A stretch of DNA of 64,000 bases from Steinernema hermaphroditum (GCA_030435675.1 CM059624.1:10874769-10938768), one strand, 5' to 3'. Positions 1 to 10,712 are shown, counted from the first letter of the stretch. Made by a program: numbers and translations. Notes: generated by a model from the sequence alone, not told the origin.

Positions 1-2575
1 TGTTCGTGTACATATCGTATATATCGGAAACGTCATTATGATCGAGTCTTTCATCCCTTACTTTCGGAAGCCAACAAAAGTTCTCTGAGGCCACTTATCC
101 GATCGGAAGCTAATTTTACAAGCACTACCGCATAAATATAACCTTTATCTATCGGCTGTGGAATATTACAATATTTGATCAACTCAGACTTTTTTCACGA
201 TTGCTTCAACCGCACCAAGAAAACACATAAATCGACCAACGTGAACCACTTCCTGTTCGGCTACAAAGACTCCCTACAGAGGGGGCACAGAACCGGGATC
301 ACAGAAATCGCACACAACGCCACCGGGGAAATTGGGTCCGCAAAAGCACGGAGACTCCGCAACAAATGTTCGTCGTGCCCTCGGAAACAAAGGGCGTCTG
401 CGCCTTGTTGTTACAGAAAGCGGTGCCTTTGTGTAATCTGCCGACTCCGCCGTACCTCCCGATTGCAACTCCGAGGCGTGTGCCCTCATCAATCTCTTGT
501 CTTTTGCAAAAAAAGTCGCAACGCCCGCACTATGAACCCGCTTCCGTCGCGTCTGCCGGACTCACGACAGAAGCAGCTGTCCGCCTTTTTCGAAGGCGCA
601 TCCGTTCGGCTGCAAAACAGAATGTCGACGCTCTAGTCGCCATCAATCAACGCGTGCAGAAGTGCACTCACGTAGTCCACCTTTGCACAGAAGTGGCCTG
701 AGAGGAGATTTCCGATGCAAATCGTATGCCGACCGCGAGGCGAAGCGCACCTGAGAGATGCTCTGATTTACGATGCCTTTCGCTGCTTTACATATTCACA
801 CTTTGGGGCTGCAAAGTGGCCGAAAGCACTTGAGAAGTACCGGGAAAATGGAAAGTGGTCCACACTCTGGCATATGGTCTACAAGGTGTAAATATGAGAA
901 TAATCAAATCTTATATTTTTTAACCAAAAAATCATGATACATTTCGGAAAAACAACTTTAGTGAAAGTCCAATGATTTATGAATTTTCTATCCGTAATTT
1001 TATTTCTAATTTCTTAATTTAAATTCTAATTTTGGAATTTTCTACAGTCGGAAATCGGAAAGTAGCAAGAAAATGCCAGAGAACCAACCGTTTTACGTTA
1101 AATGTAGGTGTAGAAGTGTGAATTCCCAACTCTACAGAATGTGGATTTTCGATTTGATTTATTATCGTTAACTTTACATCCAGCGTAGAGCATATCTAGC
1201 ATCCTTCTTATCCCATTCATTTCCGCCACCGTTGCATCCAGATTTGTTTTTGAAATAGTGGTAAAAATAGTCAACGTTACGTTTCACGTCACCGAAAATA
1301 ACATCAACAAAATTGCTGACCCGACCTCAAATTGAGGTGTCAATTAACACACATATAGACAAGTTAACTTCAACTGAAGCAAAAATTATGAAATTCGTCG
1401 AATAAAAGCAGGAACAACAAAAAAATTCGCATTCATCAAGTCGTAAAATATCAATTTTCGGGCTTCTTTTTTCGAAGTCAGATGGTCCAGTTCATCATAC
1501 ACGGAAGAAACACACGGAACCCGTAACTTCAACGCCATTCAAGGCGGTAGAGCGGGATAGAGAAGGGTTCGTTCATCAACTAAACGGTTCGGCCGCTCAG
1601 AAATTTCTCGAAAAATAAAGGTTGCTTGTCTCCGTTGAACTTCATCGGCTATAAAATGACGAGAACACTTTTACACAGTGCTTTCATTGGTGCCTATTTA
1701 TTGACAGAACATTGAACTTAGTTTTTTGGATACATTGAAAAAAATTCTTTAAAATACAAAAGTCAAATCGTCAAACTGTATTCCTCAGAAGAACTTCTTG
1801 TTTTCGATCATTCACCCTTGTTCTAACACCAACTGATCATTTCCTGCATGTCCTACAAAAAGCACTGAGCATGCATTTCGAGAGGACTGAGCCGCTTTTT
1901 CGCGAGATTCCCAACGGGCGTCTGCAAACATGAAAGTGCAAGCGAGCGAGTGAGTCGATTTGGCCGAGAATCGGCTTTCCCCTCCAGTCGGCTCTTTTGC
2001 TCTGTTTATTCAGCGATGATCGGTTCGTTTTTTGGCGCGCGGGAAAGAGCGAAAGCACGTGCACGACTAGCGTCGAGTGCGCAAAAAAGAGAACACAAAG
2101 ATGTCGCAACATTTGGCCGCGGAGTGCAAATAAACGGAAATTTTGGGAACGAGACCTTACGATCTTCGGGGAAAGGGTAGAAGTGCAAAGAGGACGAAGG
2201 CCACGAGTTCAAGTGCTTTTTGTTTTAATCTGTTCGCTTATTGTGATCTAATTGATGGGACGAACTCAAGAAGCATTACAGTATGCCTAGAGAGAAGATT
2301 TGTTGCGAAGTGCTGTCGGAGACAGTTGTGATCTTCAGCAATCTGTCATCTGCGCGTCATCCGACGGAGTGCCCTAGCACTGCCTACGTGCGATTTAGAA
2401 GAATAGACAACGCTGCTGACCACCGGTGGGTGGTCAACGAACTGAGTGAACGATCATAAAGATCAGGCGGGGAAACGTCTTTTCCGTTTTGACAAAAATT
2501 GTGAGGAGAAATGTCTCATGGAAATGAAGCAAAACACTCAGAAAACATGAAAGAATGAGGTAAAATGTTCATAAC
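1..2575. other. Intergenic or unassigned sequence
   Basis: No gene is recognised here. Two weak coding hints exist on the plus strand. One is an arginine- and cysteine-rich open frame at about 175-636. The other is a 58-codon frame at 715-891 that starts with ATG and is rich in aromatic residues; it could be the last exon of a gene. Neither has a family signature or convincing splice sites. The rest, 900-1550 and 1660-2575, is AT-rich and shows nothing further apart from the promoter-like site listed separately. Confidence 0.4.
1599..1657 (+). promoter_or_regulatory. Heat-shock-element-like site followed by a TATA box
   Basis: At 1599-1614 there are three alternating 5-bp units, AGAA-AT-TTC-TC-GAA, which match the heat-shock factor consensus nGAAnnTTCnnGAAn. 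About 35 bp downstream, at 1649-1657, lies CTATAAAAT, a good TATA box on the plus strand. No recognisable open frame follows within several hundred bases, so this may be an orphan promoter, the promoter of a non-coding RNA or of a gene with a long 5' UTR, or a chance match. Confidence 0.35.
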
Positions 2576-2579
2576 GAGT

Positions 2580-3195
2580 TACGAGTTTACGAGTTTATTT
2601 CTCGTATCTAAGGCTTACGCCTTGCGAGACGTCATATATATGCACAAAAACCACATTGTCACTCCGTAGTCGTCGGTCTTCTGGCTTCGGCGCAGGGCAC
2701 AGCATCAGAGTAGAAGGCGACGATCCCATCAGTGTGCGCGGGCATCAGAGAGGCGAAAAGTTGACCCCGGAGACGGTGGAACACAGCAAGCCTATCTTCA
2801 GCTCGGGTGGCAGCGCGGACGTCGGAGTTGAGAAGCTTCTTCGGCGGCTTCCGCGGGCAGCACGGGCGAAGAACGGCATCTGGGCGAAACGCGTCGGTGG
2901 AGCACAACGGGCAAACCGGGAACCATCAAGGCAGCTGGCGGCACAGACTTCGGAGTTGTAACGCTTCTTCGGCTTCTCTGGCGGCGCGGGTGGAGTCGGG
3001 CGGCAGTGACGGGCTTCTTGGCAAGACGTTGGAACTACGGCTCCCTGGTGTTCCAGGCCTTCTGGGAGCCGGGGCGATCACTATGCAACCAACAATGACG
3101 GCCGAAAACGACCGCTCACTCAACTCAGTCGGCCCCAGACAGCCTCAGAAAGAGCGAGTGGACGACCCGACCGATCACTGGGAACACAAATGAAA
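2580..3195 (+). repeat. Dispersed repeat family A, long copy
   Basis: This GC-rich stretch recurs elsewhere in the window: inverted at about 31150-31640 and 43800-44250, and as fragments at 4505-4735, 6600-6790, 9360-9655, 16990-17080, 19150-19330 and 51095-51250. Shared blocks include an ACGAGTTTACGAGTTTA-like edge, a segment reading ATATATGCACAAA, and the block CTCCCTGGTGTTCCAGGCCT. The open frames over it (2656-2961, 2807-3193) have the arginine/serine-rich composition of spurious frames in GC-rich repeats and do not match each other between copies. No transposase is visible, so it is a non-autonomous element of unknown class. Confidence 0.7.
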
Positions 3196-3817
3196 GACCT
3201 ATGTTCATAACATAAACAAATTTAAAAACTGTAGACTTATCTACAGGGTGGTCCAAAAGGGCGGCTGAAATGTGAAGAAATGGGAGAAACCGACCGGTCT
3301 CACCGACTTGAATTTATGACTGGCTTTCTAGACTTCTGTCTAGATGCCCGTTGTGGGATAGCTTGTACGATGAAGGCTAAGGCATGCTAAGGTTAGGTCT
3401 CAAAAAAAAAGTTCACAACCATAGGTTTTTCGCTCCTCTTTTCCGTTTTCTGATCGGTCTCTCGTTCAGAAAATCTTCAGAAAGGACTTCAGAGACTTCT
3501 CCTAACTAGCTAGTCACCGCATAAATCTCATTAAGAACCGTATCAAACGCACTCTCCGCCAACTTCCTTTCATGCCTTTTCGGTCGGCGCCGAACCCATT
3601 TCACCGAAATTTATCGTCAAACGTCGTTCGATAAATTCACATCCAATCGCTTTTTACGACCGCAATCCAGCAACCCCATCGACGGTGGCCACCCGCATTC
3701 CCGAGGACATGTGTTTCAAGCGGTTTTTTATCGTCGCCCTCCCTCTTTTTTCGCGTCTCTTTCAGCACTGTCAGGGGACCCACGTCCCACGACACACAAA
3801 AAACAGCTTCGATCCGA
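3196..3817. other. Intergenic sequence
   Basis: No open frame or RNA gene stands out. A T-rich tract lies near 3730-3750, just upstream of the TATA box used by the next gene. Confidence 0.4.
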
Positions 3818-3890
3818 GCTATAAAAGTTATTTAGTAGCGTCCATAAAGAAGCGAATCTCGGGAACAGAAGAAGCGAGTCCGGGGAACGG

Positions 3891-4079
3891 ATGAATGTTA
3901 TCACAGCGGCCTGTCTATTGTTGTTTTATGGACTCTCGTTAGCCGAAGTTATAAATGACTCACGCGAGTTTTTATCAAAGTCGGAAGAACACAAGGACAC
4001 GAGGACATCGAAAAGAACACCGGGGGGTTGTCCACTGGGCGAGCTTATAGGGAAAGAGGCTGAGAGCAGAAACCGTTAA
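3891..4079 (+). CDS. Putative small secreted peptide
   Basis: This 62-residue single-exon frame starts with a good signal peptide: residues 1-18 form a hydrophobic core ending in Leu-Ser-Leu-Ala, a plausible cleavage site. The mature part is short, charged and has one cysteine. A TATA-like GCTATAAAAG lies at about 3818-3827, some 65 bp upstream of the ATG, which supports real transcription. A Lys-Arg pair near residues 41-42 could be a prohormone cleavage site, which would make it a neuropeptide-like precursor, but no known amidated peptide motif is seen. I do not recognise the family. A chance open frame cannot be excluded. Confidence 0.4.
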   Translation: MNVITAACLLLFYGLSLAEVINDSREFLSKSEEHKDTRTSKRTPGGCPLGELIGKEAESRNR

Positions 4080-4504
4080 AAATCAAGAGGTTTCCTTCGT
4101 CTATTCAGCCTTTCCTTTATGTGTCATTGTACTACAAAGCCTAAATACATCTCCTTTCCCAATCCAAAGTCTCTAGACACTTTAGGAAAGTGCTACATTA
4201 TACAAGATCACCTTCTGTCGAAACTCATAGGACGCATTTTTTGTTGTGAATTACCCACTGTGGTATGGACTAGAGAGATAAGAAGTGCACTTAGGATAAG
4301 TATTTTTAGTGCTCAGCACAAAGTACACCGAGCGTAAAGCTGCCTTATCAAAGGCTAACTTCAAAGTGCCGATGATTGTACCGTTGAGAAGCCTCTTCAG
4401 GGTGCACACAGTCACAGCCTTTCTGTGTAGAAACTGTGGCACATTATAGATAGTTCTTGTTGTGCCAAATTTAGAAATGGGTTAACCAAGTTCATACGTT
4501 TGAA
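4080..4504. other. Intergenic sequence
   Basis: Only short open frames (for example 4119-4337) without splice context or family features. Nothing supportable is seen. Confidence 0.4.
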
Positions 4505-4735
4505 TCGTGCAAGGCAAAGCACAGAGACGAACAATATCACACCGAAGTCGTCGCTCTCTTCGTCACAATGTCGCAGTTGGAGACGGCGATCCTATTAGTT
4601 TGCGGAGGCACTGGTGGGTCAAGAGCTGGAATTGCGGTAACCGTGGTTTTCCAGGCCTTCTGGGGCGCCAACAACGACGACCCAGAACGACTTCCTCAGA
4701 AAGAGCTCATTCGCCCCTTCTTTAATCACATTTTA
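4505..4735 (+). repeat. Family A repeat, partial copy
   Basis: It shares with the 2580-3195 copy the stretch around GACGGCGATCC, the block ending in TTCCAGGCCTTCTGG, and the final GACGACCCAG-like part. It is internally deleted relative to that copy. Confidence 0.55.
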
Positions 4736-4965
4736 GTACCTCAAGATATTAATCTGTTAAATCAAGTTAACATTTGGAACAAGGAGGTGAAATTCGGCTA
4801 TACATGCGGGCAACAATCTCATGCATCATTCATATGATCACCATCTTGAACAGATTTTAGTTTAGTTCTTCGACATTAGACGCTCATCATCATACTATTA
4901 TGATAGTTTTCAATCAGGAACTCCATAACCGTGACGGAGAAATGATCGCTTAATATCTTAAATCC

Positions 4966-5425
4966 CCTATATATAAATGGAGAACCGACGGGTCCGTTGG
5001 TCTGTGTGTGTGTTTTTCCGTGCGCATGGCGGAAACACCCACACAAAATAAGGACCCCGAGGGGAACCGAACCCGACACCGCCCGCTTACAAACAGAGAA
5101 CGTTCGCAATGAGCCACACAGATAGTTGAGATGGTATTGCTCTACTTCCACTATCTCTCTGGCGATGCTAGGCTTTGAGTTTTTTTTTGCTGTTTTTGAG
5201 TGATTTTTTGCCTATTTTGTAACCAGCAGTGTTTTCGGTTCGAGTTTCCTGAAACCTTACAGTTTTTTCGCCCACTTTAGCCATTTACATGAGCGCCAAT
5301 CTTGCCGCCCGCAGGGCTACAGTTTTTGGCCCCAACTTCAGCAATTTGCATGAGCACCAATCTTGCCGCCCGCAGGGCTACAGGCTAATTGGCTTTTAGT
5401 ACCTGGAGGGCGCGAATTCGCGCGC
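4966..5425 (+). mobile_element. Helitron-like fragment, candidate
   Basis: The left edge reads TCCCCTATATATAAATGG followed by a CTGTGTGTGTG run, which resembles the 5' termini of many animal Helitrons (TC, then TATATA, then a CTGTCTGTCTGT-like run). Near the right edge is a perfect GCGCGAATTCGCGC palindrome at about 5410, in the style of a 3' subterminal hairpin. Between them, a roughly 63-bp unit with the core CTTGCCGCCCGCAGGGCTAC is repeated in tandem at about 5288 and 5350. A related core recurs near 9375. No RepHel protein is encoded and a clean CTRR end was not found, so the class is inferred. Confidence 0.35.
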
Positions 5426-6599
5426 AGCCGGGTTTATAACCATTAAAAACCGGACTGAATCGGCTTTACCCGGTGAAACCCTGCGTCTTTTATGCACTTC
5501 TGACAAAACAAAGTGCAGTACGATAATTAGACGCGCTGTCTCAGAAGAATCCAGCTTTTACAGTACATCACTACTGGTGATGTTGGAAGAACTTTAACTT
5601 TTGAGTCATTTGCTTACAAGGAACCACAAGGAACCCATCAAAGTTGGTCTTTTTTCGTGCGTTTTCTTACATCCACCCAGGTAGCATGAAGTCGTTCACT
5701 CGGCACAGTTGCACTGATCTTGTCGGACCCTTGTTAGTCACCACTTGATGAATATTCATTTCCTCTTTCGTTGTCAGACGCTACCACAAAGGCACTACAC
5801 CGTCTGTCAGCCATCGCCAAAAAATCGGACGTCCGTCGCGACATACGACCTGCATTAGCATAATTCGAGCGATTTGCCAACAAAGCGTATTCTCAGTCGT
5901 CTGGCTCGCAGCTGGGGGCGTCGCGCCTTTCCCACGGACTTTGTCTCCAGTCGGCTGGGATTCGAATTTTATGCGCCATAAAGACGTCCGGGAAGTGGGA
6001 GTGCGAGTGGAGGCGACTCGATGACACGTAGTCGCGGTCGTATTTTGTCGCCACCGGATCTCTCATCGACCTTCAGACGACACATCGCAACATTCCTTTG
6101 TTGCACTTTAGTGTGCGCGGCGGCGACGGCAAAAGGAGTCAGACGATTACGCCTTCGATAACCACAGAGGCACCCGCTCGTGATAAGAGGACACTGAAAT
6201 GTTGCGATCGAAGAGGTGAAAAACAGTGTCACCCACCGTTAAGTGGGGAACAGAAAAAAAACGGACTCTCTTGTTGATGTGTGTGATGGGAAAAAAACGG
6301 ACAAAAAGTGTGATCAGTGATTTCTCTAGGCTATGTCGGTTAAATATTCATCGAAGTCCGATGAACAGGTCACAATCTGTCTCTTTTCCCTGCTTTGAAC
6401 CGACAGGACATTTTTTGGGATGCGATCTACACAACTGGGAAAATCGTGGATCACTTCTTCTTGTTCGCTTAAAGATGGAGGTTCTGAGTCTCAACACCGA
6501 CTTCTTTTAAATTTTCAACATGCCAAAACGGCACGACATAAATCTAACATGGCATACAACCAACCATCGTGGCTAAGTTATTTGCACAACATGACCAAT
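5426..6599. other. Intergenic sequence
   Basis: Overlapping open frames on both strands (5969-6232 minus, 6226-6510 plus) lack conserved motifs or splice logic. I see no gene, RNA or clear repeat. Confidence 0.35.
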
Positions 6600-6790
6600 C
6601 CGAATTATATCCCGCCCAGAAAACCGTCAACACCGCCCGACCACCCGCGCAGCCCACTCAAGCCGTAGAATCGCCCCAACTCCGAAGTCTGTACCGCCAG
6701 CCTATGCGAAGATGAGATCCCACTTTGTGAGCTGAGCTCCACCATACTTCCGGATCGGGCTTCTTCACCAGTTCGAAGCCCGCGCACACT
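6600..6790 (-). repeat. Family A repeat, inverted fragment
   Basis: The reverse complement matches the cysteine-poor, GC-rich part of family A (blocks around GACTTCGGAGTTG and the GGTGGAGTCGGGCGG-like stretch at 2940-3000). It sits immediately before a family B copy in the opposite orientation, the same arrangement as at 31150-32190. Confidence 0.5.
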
Positions 6791-6834
6791 GATGGGATAG
6801 CCGCCTTCAACTCCGACGTCGCGCCCTACGCCGA

Positions 6835-7215
6835 AGAAAGAAGAGAAGCAGCGACAACGACCGGTCGTAGATGGCGCACTTCACGGGGCATCTGGGAATC
6901 GGAAAATCTTCGGATACGGTAGCGGAACATCGTTTGCGGCACAGCGGACGCTTCTGAGCTTGCATCTGATGGTCCGCGGTCCGGGAGTTGCGTCTTCGCT
7001 GGTCCTCAGAGCGTCGGCGACCTTCGGGATGACATCTCACGCAGCGTCAGGCGTCGGATTCCTGGCGTCAAACATCTTGTTGTCAGCGGTGGTGGGACTA
7101 CGGCTTCCGGGTGTCCCAATTCCTTCTGGAAGCCGGAACAGTCACAACTGCCACGGGGTTTGCCATCTGGCCAACCAGACACAGAGAGCGACCGGAGGGA
7201 CCGACCGCTCACCAC
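6835..7215 (+). repeat. Dispersed repeat family B
   Basis: The first about 170 bp (GTCGTAGATGGCGCACTTCA onward) are almost identical to 24800-24960, and the last part (GGACTACGGCTTCCGGGTGT onward) is almost identical to 32060-32190. It ends in a sequence related to the end of family A, so A and B probably belong to one diverged superfamily. No protein is encoded. Confidence 0.6.
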
Positions 7216-7599
7216 CGCGATACGAGTGAGAGTCCAAAAATGAGCACACCCTCTGTATGTATATCACTCGCTAGCAACCTCATCTGTTGGTATGCCAGTT
7301 TTAAAGTCTTATCAATAATTTCAAACTATCCTTGCTTTGTTACACTTCTTATTTAGCTTTATCTTATATGCTACTAATGGCGAACTTTCTAAGAATAAAT
7401 GTCATTTTTCAGTGGATCGGGAGGACTGAAGAGTCAGTTAAGAGCCGTAGTTATGCAGTGGAGACGTTTCCGCCACACATTTCCGTAGAATCAATTAACT
7501 GCCTACCCATTTGGATCCAACAAGCAGTCCGAGTGAAAGGATGACTCATTTTCAGCGTTACAACCCAATATTTACAGAATGTTGCCCTCGATTCTAAAT

Positions 7600-7832
7600 G
7601 CTTTCAACAACGGAGATATTAGCCTTGAAGATGAAAGTCGTTCCAAAAGGACATCGGTTGTCAATGGTAAAGCTCTCAGTGAGTTGGTTCATGAAAATCC
7701 GGGAGCTTCTACATGATTTACCACATCATGCTTCAAAATGCACCATCGCCCGCCATTTGCATCAGTTCAATTTTGTGATGAAGAGAAGTTTCTCTTTGCC
7801 GTCTAAGTGTCCGGGAACTTTTGGGACAACCT
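7600..7832 (+). mobile_element. Mariner transposase remnant with right terminal repeat
   Basis: Read across one frameshift, the translation gives the mariner transposase N-terminal motif FNNGDISLEDE followed by SRSKR and then a LVHENPGAS block. This matches the well-known mariner pattern F..GD.SLED..R.GRP followed by LV..NP..T. It runs on into a second helix-turn-helix-like stretch (CTIARHLHQF) and then directly into GTCCGGGAACTTTTGGGACAA, the reverse of a typical mariner terminal repeat. The catalytic DDD half is missing, so this is an internally deleted, frameshifted relic. A 40-bp block near its left edge (7563-7600) recurs just past its right edge (7878-7912), inside the 3' end of the neighbouring minus-strand gene. 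Confidence 0.7.
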
Positions 7833-7879
7833 AGTAGCCGATCATAAAAATGTACCACCCCAGTTCGACAGGTCAATAT

Positions 7880-8416
7880 TTATAGAACGTTGCCCTCTGG
7901 TCTAAATGCAACACACACCTGAGTTGTAAACAATCTGTACAAAGAAAATGGCGTAGTATATTCCGAACCTGGGTGTTTCGCATCCTGGAAGACTGGCTCT
8001 TCTGAAAGCAGTCGCTTTATGATGACACATACTGGCAACTTACCCGTGCTTGTTATTTTATCGACAGAGTCTTTTTTCCGTGGATCAGTTAGTGTCATCT
8101 GTTCTCTTTTCCTCTCACTCTCCATTATCGCTTTCAACTCTCCGACGACTACTGGAAGGGAAACAATGTATCAAATGAAATCAGGAGTTCAACCACCTTT
8201 CAGAAGTTCGTTCTGTCGCTCTATCTCTTCCAGCTGGGTTCTCAAATCCTGGATTTCGCCCTCCATTTCCTCAATAATCGCAATTTTCTCTTTTTCCATC
8301 TAAATTGAATTCTAAAGGGCTCGCAAATGTTTTCTTACTTTCCTCTGACGCTCCCTACATCTCTTCGTTCGAATCGCACTTTTTGTGATCGGTCCTAGCG
8401 TACACGGACGTCCCAT
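7880..8416 (-). CDS. Small bZIP-like protein, GRP-motif family, member 1
   Basis: Four exons were read on the minus strand: 8339-8416, 8197-8299, 8044-8151 and a last exon from 8001 to a stop at 7880. The first exon is exactly 78 nt (26 codons). It encodes MGRP, then LGPITKSA, then the basic stretch RTKRCRERQRK. The second exon gives an acidic and leucine-rich coiled coil with heptad hydrophobics (IQDLRTQLEEIERQNELL). This layout is that of a bZIP DNA-binding region, although the canonical N-x7-R signature is imperfect. The C-terminal part is polar and unrecognised, and the last exon runs into a block duplicated around the mariner relic, so the true end is uncertain. Likely nuclear and dimeric by family logic. 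Related genes lie at 9886, 25374, 26965 and 33263. Confidence 0.6.
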
Positions 8417-8419
8417 TTA

Positions 8420-9355
8420 GGAGGAGAAGCTGAAAATCGATAGCCATTACAAGCAAATTGCGACGCATAAAAGGTAGGGAAACAGCGTAGCACACGACGG
8501 TGCTCCGCAAAAGTCTCTTATCTCCGCCGTTCGTAATCAGTCGAACTCATGAGCCGAAGACGCTTGTAATGAAAACGGAGATTAGATACAGAGCGTAGGA
8601 TTGCGTTTATAGACGGAGTTATGAGGAACCAACGGCAGTAGGTTAACCACGAAGCGGGTAGACTTCTAGGCCACAAATGTTTATCTTTATTAAATGTTTC
8701 TTCGTTTTCATTTTCCTATGAATCTATGTCCATTCCTTTGTGTTTTGTATTTTGATGTATTTTTCATTCAACGCATAGTCAAAATAAACGTGAAAGCACG
8801 TCAAGGAGTTGTACATCCACGATCATGTGGGGAAGAATCGTATAAAATTCAATCCTTGCTTGTTCCAGTCTTCGAAAGTTGTCAAAAGATCATTCTTTAT
8901 CCCGGCTTCTGCGAGTCCCACAGAATGAGTTTCATATTTGCGCATTCTACAAAAAAATCAAAACCTATGTGATTTTTCTTTGTCCGCTCACGATTTTAGC
9001 ACTTTACACTGGTGCTGAATATCCGCGAATGGGTTCTGGCGTGATTTCCTTCCAAGTGATCTACATAGCATGCTTCAAGAAATCCACACTAGCGTGGCTT
9101 GTAGCGCCGACTTTTGGCTCTACGGCTTACCAAACAGCGGAAGTCGAGATGGTTGAAATTCGGGGAGTAGGGCAGCCCAGGACTTTGGGAAATGGCTATT
9201 TTCGACGGTAACGCTCCCGGGAGAGCTTTTCGGAAGACGTTCACGGTCATTCTGAGTGTTTTGCAGCCACTCTACGGTGAAATTTTCTCATATCAGAGCA
9301 AAATGCTATAGTGTCTCCATCCGAAAAGCCGTCAGGTCTTTCATGTGTTTACCGC
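8420..9355. other. Intergenic sequence
   Basis: Open frames such as 8694-8972 and 8879-9211 show hydrophobic but patternless translations with no splice support. I see no recognisable gene. Confidence 0.35.
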
Positions 9356-9359
9356 CGAT

Positions 9360-9655
9360 AGTATAACAGTGTCTTGCCGCGCGCAGGGCTGCTTGGCTTT
9401 TAGTACCTAAAGAGTGTGATTTCTCGCGCAGCCGCAGCTGCAGCCGCAGCTGGTTAGGGATACCTGCTCCATCAGTGTCTCATAGATCACCGTAGTCACT
9501 GGACGCGACGTCGGAGTCGAAGATACCTGTCCCATCAGTGTACGCAGGTGATGAAGAGGCTGAATCCGGTAGTAGCGCGGCTCAGCAGGCGCGACGGAAC
9601 ACATCGTTAGATAAGCTGGCGGCGTAGACTTTGAAGTTGGAGCGGATCTTCAGCA
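9360..9655 (+). repeat. Family A related repeat, degraded
   Basis: The first part repeats the CGCGCAGGGCTGCTTGGCTT core seen near 5370-5400. The rest (CCCATCAGTGTACGCAGG, then a CTGGCGGCGTAGACTTTG block) matches the 2700-2960 part of family A. It also contains a short GCAGCCGCAGCTGC palindromic repeat at about 9425-9450. Confidence 0.5.
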
Positions 9656-9885
9656 TTAAAAGACCGACATTTCCGGTAACCTAATATTTAATATCTGATT
9701 CAGATCGTTATTCGTCAAGACAAGTGAGCCTTCTGACACTCAGGATGTGTACTCACGCAATCGTCGTTACGAACGTTAGGCACCACACAGTCCTTCCACT
9801 GATAAGAGAAGCCATGCCTTCCGGGCCAAACATGCCTGTCAGTGATGGCTGTCTCGCGATGATGTGACGTCCTTCTTTTTCAGTC

Positions 9886-10424
9886 ATGGGACGACCACCA
9901 ACCAACGGCCCGAAGACGAAGGGCGCCATGCGAACGGCGCTTTGCCGGGCGAGGAAGGCTAAGGTTTGAGAAACTTCTGCATTGGTCCGGTATGTGAGAT
10001 CCTCTTTGATTTAGAAAATGAAGGAAGCGGAGCACAAAGCCGAAAAGTACAAGTGTGCCAACGAAGAAGAACGTGCTAAAAACGAGGCAGACATAAAAGC
10101 ACTGACAGAATTACTGGAACAAGCGCAGAAGAAGAACGCTCTTCAAGGCGGTAAGCTACGGTATATTTTCATTAAATTCGGCATGTTTACAATTTAGTAG
10201 AACTCGAATGGCTTCGCATAGAAAACGAGGGTCTTCGAATTGAAACAACTGATATTAGGGAAGCGTATGACACCTTGAAAACGAAAACGGACGCAGTGCT
10301 TGAAAATAAACAGATGCATATCAACATTTTGCAAAGTTGGTGTTTCGAAGAGATTTTCCTCGAATTGTTCATATTTCAGAGAAACTTGATAACCTCCGAA
10401 TGAAACAAGAAATTGGGGGGGGAG
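9886..10424 (+). pseudogene. Small bZIP-like protein, GRP-motif family, member 2, cut by a hairpin insertion
   Basis: Exons read: 9886-9963, 10015-10150, 10198-10335 and from 10380 onward. The first exon is exactly 78 nt, as in member 1, and encodes MGRP, NGPKTKGA, then RTALCRARKAK. The start lies two bases after a TTTTTCAG acceptor, suggesting trans-splicing. Later exons encode a lysine/glutamate-rich coiled coil (EAEHKAEKY, ALTELLEQAQKK, then NKQMHINIL). The fourth exon is broken at 10425 by a 213-bp inverted-repeat insertion whose in-frame reading ends in a stop about 27 codons in. The product, if made, is truncated to roughly 170 residues. The 44-nt intron 10336-10379 is homologous in sequence to the intron of the fragment at 11736. 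Confidence 0.6.
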
Positions 10425-10637
10425 TTATACTCTGTTTTTTTTTCGATCACAAAATCGGCCTTCAATCATCTCGTTGTGGGACTCAGAAATCTGATCCAAC
10501 GCGTTGAAAACGACGAGCGAACATGCGAACTTCGTGCGCTTGTTTCATCGTTTTCAATGCGTTTGCGTCACATTTCTGAGTCCCACAACGAGATGATTGA
10601 AGGCTGATTTTGTGATCGAAAAAAAAACAGAGTATAA
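10425..10637. mobile_element. Hairpin (foldback) insertion, 213 bp
   Basis: The sequence begins TTATACTCTG and ends CAGAGTATAA, and the two arms of about 90 bp are inverted copies of each other with only a few mismatches, separated by a loop of about 30 bp. Each arm includes a nine-T or nine-A run and the block ATCATCTCGTTGTGGGACTC. The transcript would fold into one long hairpin. It interrupts an exon of the upstream bZIP-like gene. A TA or TTA target duplication is possible because the termini themselves read TTA and TAA. It encodes no protein. Confidence 0.85.
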
Positions 10638-10712
10638 GACACCGAGTAAGAACGATGTAAATGTATTTAGGTAACGGGTTATTTAAGCGTCTTCTTCTGC
10701 ACATCCAGGATC

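Noticed and set aside
2656..3193. Arginine/alanine-rich open frames of 101-128 codons
   Set aside because: They lie within a dispersed repeat, and the same sequence in other copies gives different frames with no conserved translation.
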